From CAZBWE01 sp964495465 (lineage in GTDB: Bacteria > Planctomycetota > Phycisphaerae > Sedimentisphaerales > Anaerobacaceae): a stretch of DNA of 52,525 bases. The stretch covers positions 1 through 52,525 of the forward strand of contig CAZBWE010000007.1 of NCBI GenBank assembly GCA_964495465.1. The letters run 5' to 3'. This document shows, in pieces, positions 43,201 through 50,160 of this stretch. The first letter of the stretch is position 1. Every line of letters starts with the position of its first letter. The notes beneath the pieces are model-generated. The model saw nothing but the letters and a program-made list of their open reading frames with translations, ran no database searches and was not told the origin of the DNA. The position numbers were made by a program, and so were the translations under genes.

Positions 43201-46200
43201 TGTGGATTTGGCGGAGAAAACGATTTCCGGAAAAGGTGGGAATAAACCGGTAAAAATCTATTGTGTGCTGTTCGATACTATGCCGTTATTAAGGAGCGTA
43301 GTCGAGCTGGCTCAAAGGAATGGTATGGAGCTGCTTCGCCAGGTGGGAGGGTGCTTTACTACGACTTTATGTGCGGAGATGCTTACGGGCAAACTTCCTT
43401 CCGACCTTGAAAAAAACGGCATCGGATATGACAGACATCAATGCTATAGAAACGGAGATGAAAGTGACGTCCACTGGCCCTGGGAGAAAGAGCTCATCTT
43501 GAACAGACTCCTTGAATACGGCTGGAGGGTCAAACTGCATAACGGCCATTTTTTCTCGTCTATTTTGTCGAATAATCCGGCGTTTGAGAGGACTACCTCA
43601 TTCCCCGGTGGTTTGGAGGCGGAAGAAAAAAAGACATGGGGAAATGAGACGATTGCTCAAGTAATACTTGGCGGCGATGAAAATTCAGAACGGTTTTATT
43701 TGAACGAATTCCAGAATATACACCAAATACAATCTGAAAGAACCCAAAAGAATACATTCTATTTTATCAAATATGACCAATTCCACGTTGCTACCCTGAA
43801 AGGTTCGCCCAAAAGCATTGCAGAGGATAGAGTGATTCAGTTGTTGGAACAGTGGGACTTTAACGAGCCAAATGCTGTTTTCTGGTTCTTCTCCGACCAC
43901 GGCGACTGGCGAAATATGACGGAACATCCAAGTCCGCATCATTATCTGTCGTGGGTAATGTTCAAAGATAATACAGCCGATGCAATTGAAGCTCGGTCGA
44001 AAGTTGTATCAGCCGGGGATTTCTTTGCAACTGTAATGAATAAGTTCGGATATGACTATGGGCACATACCGCAGATACGGTCAATTCAGGATAGCCAGGA
44101 CCCGAGCAGGATATACTTTACCGAGGACGGCAGACAGAGATTCGACCCGCTTAATTCGACGACGGCTATCGCATGTAGATTTACCGATTGGCACGGTGAT
44201 AGGCCGACCAGGATAAAACATGTTTCATATTTTAAGCCGACAAGCGAGTATAAATCAATTGTAAGTGACATCGACCAGGATGGTTTCGTTAGAAACTGCG
44301 TGCGGACCGATGAACCGGACCCGGATTTGAAGAAGGCGCTGGTTGACAGGTTTGAATGGGTAAGTGACGGCAAAGTCTGTAAAGCAATGACCAAAGCAAG
44401 ACAGCCAATAAAAATTTATTGCGTTCTCTTCGACACGATGCCGCTTTTGAGCATTATACGGAGAATAGCCGAGAAAAATAATTTATCTCTGCTGCGCCAA
44501 GTCGGCGGCTGTTTTACATTGATAACTTATGTCCAGATGCTTACAGGCAGGATGCCGTCCGACCTCGAGGCAAACGGAATTGGATACCGGTGGCACGATA
44601 GATATAAGATATCGGACAACATTCACTGGCCCTGGGAAAGTGAAATGGTTATGAGCAGGGTCATCGACCACGGCGGGCACGTCAGATTGCACAACAACGC
44701 TTACTTCACCGGGCTTCTCTCCAACAACCCGGCATTTTCAAGGAGCACTTCGCTGCCAGGCGGCGTAACAGCCGAGTGGAAACTCTGGAAAGAAGAAGCG
44801 GTAGGCCCGATTATACTGGGCGATGGTCCGGATACTGCAAAGTTCTATGAGCAGGAGGCCCAGCACATACGCCTGATGCAATCAGAAAAACCGGCAGAGG
44901 ATACGTTATATCTTGTCAAATGCGACCAGTTTCATGAAGCTGGTGAGAAATCTAAGAAAGTGATTGCCGGCAAGAGAATCTTCGAATGGATGCAGCAATG
45001 GGATTTCAATGAACCAAACGCCGTGTTTTGGTTCTTTTCCGACCATGGCGACTGGCGAAATATGGGAGAACATCCAATTCCGAATCATTATCTTTCGTGG
45101 GTAATATTCAGGGATAATACCTCAAATCCGATACAAGTAAGCTCAAGGTTCATTTCTGCCGGTGATTTCTTCCCAACCATAATGGATAAGCTTGGTTATA
45201 CATATAAACCGATGCCCTATACCTGTTCAATCCGGCAACAACAGAACCAAAACAGAATATTTTTCACCGAAGACGGAAGAGTGAGATTTGACGAGAAAAA
45301 TTCAACTACTGCTATTGCGTGTAGATTTGCCGACTGGCACGGCGATAAGCCGTCCAAGTTATATCAGGCCTCATATTTTAAGCCGAGAAATGAATATAAA
45401 TTTATGACCTCTGATATGGATGAAAACGGTTTTATTACGAAATGTGTGCTAACCGATGAATCCGACCGGCAGTTAAAACAGGCCCTGACAGACAGATTTG
45501 AGTGGGTCGATGATGTCAGTGTCTCCGATGAAAAGCTGTTGGTGAATCAGGCAGCAGGCAGCTCCGTTGGGGCGGTCGATAATGGTGATACATTGCAGCA
45601 GCTCAAATATCAGGAAAATAAGCAGCAGCCCCAAAAAACCATTGTCGCACTAATCTTCAGTAAAGACAGGGCAATGCAGTTACAGGCGACTGTCGAATCT
45701 TTTTTGCTGCATTGCCGAGACCACGACAATGTATATTTGACCGTGTTATACAAAGCAACGAGTGAATTGTATGCCGGACAGTATGCTGAATTAAAGAGCA
45801 AGTTCCCCGGCGTCAATTTTATTGAGGAGGACAACTTCAGAGAACAAGTTTTATTTGTATTAGAGAGTTGCGACTACATCCTTTTTCTGGTTGATGATAA
45901 TATTTTTACCAGACATTTTCACATCGGCGAGGCGATTACTGCTCTGGACCGAGAGAAAGATGCGATTGGTTTTTCACTTCGGCTGGGTGAAAATACCACT
46001 TACTGTTATATGACTGACACCGAACAAAAACAACCCCTGTTCGAAAAGGTCACGGGTTCCATATTGAAATATGACTGGACTGCGGCTGAGTATGACTACA
46101 ACTATCCGCTTGAGGTATCGAGCTCGATTTATCGCTCGAAGGAAATGGCCGATTTTCTGTCCGACCAGGATTTCCTGAATCCCAATACACTTGAAACGCA

Positions 46201-49200
46201 AATGGTCTCGACTGAGCAGTTTATACAAACCCGGCCCAAATTGCTGTGTTATAAAACGAGTGTTACTTTCTGCAATCCCGTCAATAAGGTCCAGCAGGTG
46301 TGGCCGCAGAACAGGTCGGGCGGCGACGAAAATTACAATCCTGAGAGACTTGCGGAGATATACCAGCAGGGGATGGTTATCGATGTGAACAAATATGCCG
46401 GGTTTGTGAGCGAAGCAGTTCATCGGGAAGTGGAGCTTCACTTCACCAAAGCTGCTGATGATGCAATAAAGATATCCGTCATAATACCATGTTACAATCA
46501 GGCCCGTTACCTGCCGGAGGCGATAGAATCCTTAGTTAAACAGACTTATAAAAACTGGGAATGTATTATTGTCAATGACGGAAGCACTGATGATACCGCT
46601 GAAGTTGCGAAACAGCTCATAGAAAAGTATCCGGATAGAAGTATCCTCTTTATTGATAAACCACATTCCGGCGTTTCCGACACACGCAATGAAGCAATTA
46701 AAGCAGCCGCGAGTGAATGGATACTGCCCTTGGATAGCGATGATATGTTTGAGCGAACCTTTATGCAAAGGGCGGTGGATATAATCCAGCAGGAAGAAAA
46801 GGTAGATATTGTCTTTGCAAACCTGCAGGAATTTGGGGCTGCAAACGGCGAATGGATTCCTGCTGATTACTTAAGGTTCAAGGTTTTGCTTGAGGACACA
46901 ATGCCTTACTCATCGCTTTACAGAAAGGAGCTTTGGCGGCGGGTGGGGGGATACGACGAGCTGCTGAGCGCTGTAAGGCAGCCCGAAGACTGGAGTTTTT
47001 GGATAAGCTGTTCCAGGTATAATCCGGTAGTCAGACGAATTGCCGAGAAGCTCTTCCTTTATCGTGTGCATCCACAGAGCACGTATGTTAGGATGATAAA
47101 GCCCAACCGCGAGCTTTCAAGTGCCTTTGTAGCGACCTGCCATCCTGATTTGTATCCGGTTGCAGGCCTGGTTCAGGCCTGGCAGGTGATTGCAAATTGT
47201 CCCGATGACTTCCACGAGAAAATAAGCGGGGCGGTTGAAAAATGTCCTGAACACGGCCTGGCATATTTTTGGCGGGGGTTAATACAGAGACGCAAAGGGA
47301 AGGTCTCTGAGGCGTTGGAAGATTACCGGATAGCTGCTGAACGGGCTAAACAGGGGGATTGGCAGGCGCCGTTTGCTCTTATGATGGGACAGAAAAGTCA
47401 GGGCGACCTTGTGGGAGCACACAGCAGTTTGGAGAAGCTCTTGGGCATCAGGCCTGATTTTGACTGGGTACGAGATTTGGTATCGCCGCGTGTCGGCCGG
47501 CAAAGGATACTCTTCTATTATGACAGAATAGGTAATCCCAGTGAAACCAGTCCCGCAGGAACGGTAATAGCGGTGCTGAACTTTGCACAAATGCTTCAAA
47601 ACAACACCGATATGGAAATTCACATAACCGGCGACCTAATAAATTATCCTGAACGCTATGAATCCTTACAGATTATTCCCCTGCCGAAATTCAACAAAAG
47701 GGCGGAGTTTCTTGCAAGCTATGATGTGGTTTTTTTTGCAACGCACGTTCGCTATTTCAAGGATTTACCCAAGCCAGATGGTCAGATTTGGATACTATGG
47801 CAGCACTGTTGGCGGGCCGACGACCTCGTATCATTATCATATATGAGCGACTTCGATGTAGTTATTTGCCTGTCAGAGCTACACAGGGCCTCACTGAACA
47901 AGGACGGCATCGGGGATGAAAAGCTTATGATTATGCCGAACTTTATTGATACCCGTATATACCTGCTGAAAGATGCCGGCAGGAACAACCACTCCATAAT
48001 ATATGCCGGTGCATTACATGAGCATAAGTGTGTTGACGTTCTCATAGATGCTTTTCGATTAGTCCGCAGGCAGATAACCAATGCCGAGCTGCATATTTAT
48101 GGTGATGGTTCGATGCGGCGTGGTGGAGACGCCTATGGAGATAGTCTCAGGAGCACAAAGCCGGAAGGCACATATTTTCACGGTTATGTTGACAGTAAAG
48201 ATATGCCGGAAATCTATCCGAAGCACGGCATATTGTGTCTTCCCTCCAAGTTTGAAAGTTTTGGGCTGGTGACTTTGGAAGCGCAGGCCTGCGGATGTAT
48301 TCCGGTGGTTCACGATGGCGGCGGCGCTGCTGTTACTTTGGCCGATGGGCAAACCGGTTTATTATATTCACCCAATACGCCCGAAAAACTGGCAGAGACA
48401 ATAATCGCCGCCTTAAAGATGGCCGATGAAGACCCATCTATCCGCCAAAGAGCGGTCGATTTTGTCCGAGAGAATTTCAGCACGGACAGAGCCGGCGAAT
48501 ATATTTCAGAAATATGGGACAGAATTAATATTGCCGGGGAAGGTAACACCATTAGAACGCTACTCGAAGGTAATGATGTCCGGCAGGCGGAGCTGAATTG
48601 CGAGCGATTGTTGCAGAAATACCCCGGTCATCCGGAGGTGCAGTTGTTACAGGCATTGGTTATGAACCGGCAGGGAAATGGGGTGAAAGCGAAAGAAAAA
48701 ATCGAAGAGCTGCTGAAACAGTTTCCCAGCCACGTCAGAGCGCTAAATGAAAGCGGGCTTATGGCGATGAAGGCCGGAGATACAAAAAATGCCTTAAGCT
48801 GCTTTACCAGGGCATACAAATTCAATCCGTGGGATAAAAAAGTCATCGCTAATTGCTATGCGGTATTGAAGGCATCCGGCAGCTACAGGCAGGCCAAAAC
48901 ACTCCTCTTGAGTTATTTGACGAATGTCGGCGAAAATGCACAGATGATTAATTTGCTCGGGGAAATTGATGCTCTTATCATGAATGCAGATTCAGCGGTT
49001 AATCTCGTCTCACAACAGCAGGTAAATGAAAAGCGGGATATCTTTTTTAAGGAAGGTGTGAGCGAGCCGTTGATTAGCATAATAGTGCCTGCTTACAACA
49101 GCGCCGACTATATTGGGCAAGCAATTGAAAGCATCCTGAACCAGAACTATAAAAACTTTGAACTTTTGATTATTGACGATGGCTCCACTGACAATACCAA

Positions 49201-50044
49201 AGAGATAGTCCGGCACTACAATGACAGCCGTATAAAATACCTTTATAAGGAAAATGGCGGTTTGTCAAGTGCACGAAACTTTGCAGTAGTCCGGTCCCGT
49301 GGACAATACATTATGCCTCTGGACGCGGATGATATGATGGCCCCGAATTTCATCACTTTGCACCTGCAGGAATTTGATAAGCACCCCGAAGCTGACCTTG
49401 TTTATTGTGATGTTCTGTTGATTAACGTTAATGGTGAGCCGTTAACGGTAATGAGGAAACCCGAATATCAGGACCGCAGGCATCTCATCAGAGACCTGTT
49501 CCGGCAGGGGCACCCCGTCGTTCCATTTCGGCTCGGCTTAAGAAAAAGCATTTATGATAAGATAGGCCTTTATGATGAAACGCTTGTGGTGGCCGAGGAT
49601 TATGATATGCTAAGACGTTTTGTAAAGGCCGGCCTTAAGGAACATCATTTACGCGAAACCCTTCATCTGCGACGTATGTATCCGGAAAGTTTGTCAAGGT
49701 CCGCTAATCCTGAGAAGGCCAGAAGTTATTTTGAAGTTATCAAGCGGTTTACAGAGACCTTTTCATACGATGAATTATTCCCTGATGTCGAGTGGGACAA
49801 GATAGACCCCGAGAAGAGAATGCTGCGTTTTCAATGTCTTTGTGCCGCGACTTATCTGACGCTCGGCGAGGCCTACCTTAGAACAAATTTGCTCTATGCC
49901 GAGATGGCTTTCAACTTGGCTCGTTCGCAGATAAATGATTGTCTCAAAGAGGACCCTGGAAATCGGTTTCTTAAGCAGTTATTGCAAAAATCCGAGCTTT
50001 TACAAACCAAATGTGCCGAAGCTGTCCCTCGGATTGCTCCTTAA
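40244..50044 (+). CDS. Giant 3266-residue multidomain glycan-modifying protein
   Basis: One uninterrupted 9.8-kb frame; start is GTG at 40244 (an ATG at 40262 is also possible; neither has a strong binding site). Modules in order: SGNH-like (about 20-255); tail motif (268-313); GT-A-like (325-545); TPR-like (560-690); SAM methyltransferase with EFGGGYG (814-820); two sulfatase-fold modules (about 1003-1373 and 1389-1755), each ending in the tail motif; GT-A-like with VDDN (1800-2060, 1883-1886); GT2 with DSDD (2076-2290, 2164-2167); TPR-like (2295-2415); GT4 with E-x7-E (2419-2765, E2671/E2679); TPR-like (2775-2930); GT2 with DADD (2943-3190, 3027-3030). No signal peptide or membrane helix, so probably cytoplasmic. 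It likely builds and decorates a glycan on a flagellar protein. Confidence 0.9.
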   Translation: MVENNDMPLPTQKIYSPGARVPQDFRILSRCACLGNYVLRQLGWESSAQNHQKSRVDYLLDLAERPEVKPEVQIIEQHLLRKDILTFIEQQQHDFFQYQRPNVIFMDSFSELTDQLFVHRKEKWHFLANYSDIDHSSSFEQSFECWDLLKLDGLESLYRTFFSRLRTVYPDVPVVFLHFPTTLDRRKKFKERAAAIKQAVELISGEFENLYSLSIADNIVHEPEECTYEELKDFPYHYHQDVYKTFAQQILSLGIGHGGKPYKLNQVSYSKLKNEYKFMTADMDENGFVTKHVQTGESDLQLKQAQIDRLEWIGDTGVSDESGGWTFGIITNGKRDEWVNELIESIIVQKIPKYEIIVCGTYANSSKYLVRYIEFNENDDKGWLTKKKNIVIANAAYENVCIFHDRIRLAAGWYEGMKKFGDDWAVQYCGTFSPDGREEHSDAMVATAINGKYLGCNLDHNDWDPTMWIDGAQIIAIKTLLLKYNLDEDLFHCEGEDVEWCRRVQQAGFKIKFNPYSVLFNVCKKKVTENFDRNTMTAIAHPSRYTDIFKLCLISAADYGGCSSRTIREILHAEEKLQKLEQEKLADLVATRRAFYAEPLYVFWSGLSLEAQGQYRQASDEYKRAINLGLDHWRIKFYLARSEYAQGNIKVAEEIKNEIIRAHPRDDLISRLFAGLQQVCKTGPQQHTQLLSKRIRQISPAITDSNSQAETQWLQYKNNIREMILNGDLNNFLNWKVITATMFHEANIEELRFLQSLPDWSRWQKALRESPVGNPKRYKAYPESSGNLIHHAYTLAQLEQKSRCGIEQLPEIVEFGGGYGSMCRLAYQLGFKGRYIIYDLPEFTALQEYFLSCIGFGPYISYNDISDVPTGIVLLSDMSKLSEQLNYKATGRVFIAAWSISETPIEVRNNVFNLVSGADYYLIAYQDKFGEVDNSSYFSNLAGSKTDVVWTQYPIAHLPGNHYLIGQKKSLHIAEPDGDRSYIPGSVDLAEKTISGKGGNKPVKIYCVLFDTMPLLRSVVELAQRNGMELLRQVGGCFTTTLCAEMLTGKLPSDLEKNGIGYDRHQCYRNGDESDVHWPWEKELILNRLLEYGWRVKLHNGHFFSSILSNNPAFERTTSFPGGLEAEEKKTWGNETIAQVILGGDENSERFYLNEFQNIHQIQSERTQKNTFYFIKYDQFHVATLKGSPKSIAEDRVIQLLEQWDFNEPNAVFWFFSDHGDWRNMTEHPSPHHYLSWVMFKDNTADAIEARSKVVSAGDFFATVMNKFGYDYGHIPQIRSIQDSQDPSRIYFTEDGRQRFDPLNSTTAIACRFTDWHGDRPTRIKHVSYFKPTSEYKSIVSDIDQDGFVRNCVRTDEPDPDLKKALVDRFEWVSDGKVCKAMTKARQPIKIYCVLFDTMPLLSIIRRIAEKNNLSLLRQVGGCFTLITYVQMLTGRMPSDLEANGIGYRWHDRYKISDNIHWPWESEMVMSRVIDHGGHVRLHNNAYFTGLLSNNPAFSRSTSLPGGVTAEWKLWKEEAVGPIILGDGPDTAKFYEQEAQHIRLMQSEKPAEDTLYLVKCDQFHEAGEKSKKVIAGKRIFEWMQQWDFNEPNAVFWFFSDHGDWRNMGEHPIPNHYLSWVIFRDNTSNPIQVSSRFISAGDFFPTIMDKLGYTYKPMPYTCSIRQQQNQNRIFFTEDGRVRFDEKNSTTAIACRFADWHGDKPSKLYQASYFKPRNEYKFMTSDMDENGFITKCVLTDESDRQLKQALTDRFEWVDDVSVSDEKLLVNQAAGSSVGAVDNGDTLQQLKYQENKQQPQKTIVALIFSKDRAMQLQATVESFLLHCRDHDNVYLTVLYKATSELYAGQYAELKSKFPGVNFIEEDNFREQVLFVLESCDYILFLVDDNIFTRHFHIGEAITALDREKDAIGFSLRLGENTTYCYMTDTEQKQPLFEKVTGSILKYDWTAAEYDYNYPLEVSSSIYRSKEMADFLSDQDFLNPNTLETQMVSTEQFIQTRPKLLCYKTSVTFCNPVNKVQQVWPQNRSGGDENYNPERLAEIYQQGMVIDVNKYAGFVSEAVHREVELHFTKAADDAIKISVIIPCYNQARYLPEAIESLVKQTYKNWECIIVNDGSTDDTAEVAKQLIEKYPDRSILFIDKPHSGVSDTRNEAIKAAASEWILPLDSDDMFERTFMQRAVDIIQQEEKVDIVFANLQEFGAANGEWIPADYLRFKVLLEDTMPYSSLYRKELWRRVGGYDELLSAVRQPEDWSFWISCSRYNPVVRRIAEKLFLYRVHPQSTYVRMIKPNRELSSAFVATCHPDLYPVAGLVQAWQVIANCPDDFHEKISGAVEKCPEHGLAYFWRGLIQRRKGKVSEALEDYRIAAERAKQGDWQAPFALMMGQKSQGDLVGAHSSLEKLLGIRPDFDWVRDLVSPRVGRQRILFYYDRIGNPSETSPAGTVIAVLNFAQMLQNNTDMEIHITGDLINYPERYESLQIIPLPKFNKRAEFLASYDVVFFATHVRYFKDLPKPDGQIWILWQHCWRADDLVSLSYMSDFDVVICLSELHRASLNKDGIGDEKLMIMPNFIDTRIYLLKDAGRNNHSIIYAGALHEHKCVDVLIDAFRLVRRQITNAELHIYGDGSMRRGGDAYGDSLRSTKPEGTYFHGYVDSKDMPEIYPKHGILCLPSKFESFGLVTLEAQACGCIPVVHDGGGAAVTLADGQTGLLYSPNTPEKLAETIIAALKMADEDPSIRQRAVDFVRENFSTDRAGEYISEIWDRINIAGEGNTIRTLLEGNDVRQAELNCERLLQKYPGHPEVQLLQALVMNRQGNGVKAKEKIEELLKQFPSHVRALNESGLMAMKAGDTKNALSCFTRAYKFNPWDKKVIANCYAVLKASGSYRQAKTLLLSYLTNVGENAQMINLLGEIDALIMNADSAVNLVSQQQVNEKRDIFFKEGVSEPLISIIVPAYNSADYIGQAIESILNQNYKNFELLIIDDGSTDNTKEIVRHYNDSRIKYLYKENGGLSSARNFAVVRSRGQYIMPLDADDMMAPNFITLHLQEFDKHPEADLVYCDVLLINVNGEPLTVMRKPEYQDRRHLIRDLFRQGHPVVPFRLGLRKSIYDKIGLYDETLVVAEDYDMLRRFVKAGLKEHHLRETLHLRRMYPESLSRSANPEKARSYFEVIKRFTETFSYDELFPDVEWDKIDPEKRMLRFQCLCAATYLTLGEAYLRTNLLYAEMAFNLARSQINDCLKEDPGNRFLKQLLQKSELLQTKCAEAVPRIAP
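41012..41182 (+). repeat. Tail motif copy 1 (after SGNH-like domain)
   Basis: Residues 268-313 of the giant protein (core), ungapped against copies 2 and 3; pattern S-Y-x-K-x3-E-Y-K, D-x-D-x2-G-F, LK-x-A, D-R-x-E-W. A weaker shared lead-in (HGGKPYKLNQV) starts near residue 257. Confidence 0.85.
43247..44362 (+). repeat. Sulfatase-fold module A with tail motif copy 2
   Basis: Residues about 1003-1373. Shares with module B the strings IYCVLFDTMPLL, LLRQVGGCFT, HWPWE, LLSNNPAF, FFSDHGDWRNM and STTAIACRF. The tail motif (1328-1373) closes it. DHG at 1218-1220 is the likely metal site. Confidence 0.85.
44405..45508 (+). repeat. Sulfatase-fold module B with tail motif copy 3
   Basis: Residues about 1389-1755, a tandem copy of module A displaced by about 386 residues. 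DHG is at 1600-1602. Its tail motif (1710-1755) is closer to copy 1 than to copy 2 at the DNA level. Confidence 0.85.
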
Positions 50045-50080
50045 GCAGGCATAAATATATGTCCAAAACGAGATGAATAG

Positions 50081-50107
50081 TTAAGTAAATATGGTTTTTA
50101 GCGATAA
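50081..50107 (+). promoter_or_regulatory. Sigma-28 (FliA) promoter of fliD
   Basis: TTAAGTAA (50081-50088), 11 bases, then AGCGATAA (50100-50107). Agreement with TAAAGTTT and GCCGATAA is 5 and 6 of 8 at the exact spacing. The last six bases of the -10 are perfect. The ATG of fliD follows 53 bases later. Confidence 0.6.
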
Positions 50108-50160
50108 TAACCGTGTGAATGTGCATAAAAAACCGGAGAAAATGAAAAGGTAGGCGAAAT

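Noticed and set aside
44483..44692. Antisense ORFs inside the giant gene
   Set aside because: They are short, lack ribosome binding sites and are explained by the coding strand composition.
40244..50044. Giant ORF as a sequencing or assembly artefact
   Set aside because: The modules are diverged from each other at third codon positions and the frame is kept across 9.8 kb with intact motifs, which argues for a true gene; long-read data would settle it.
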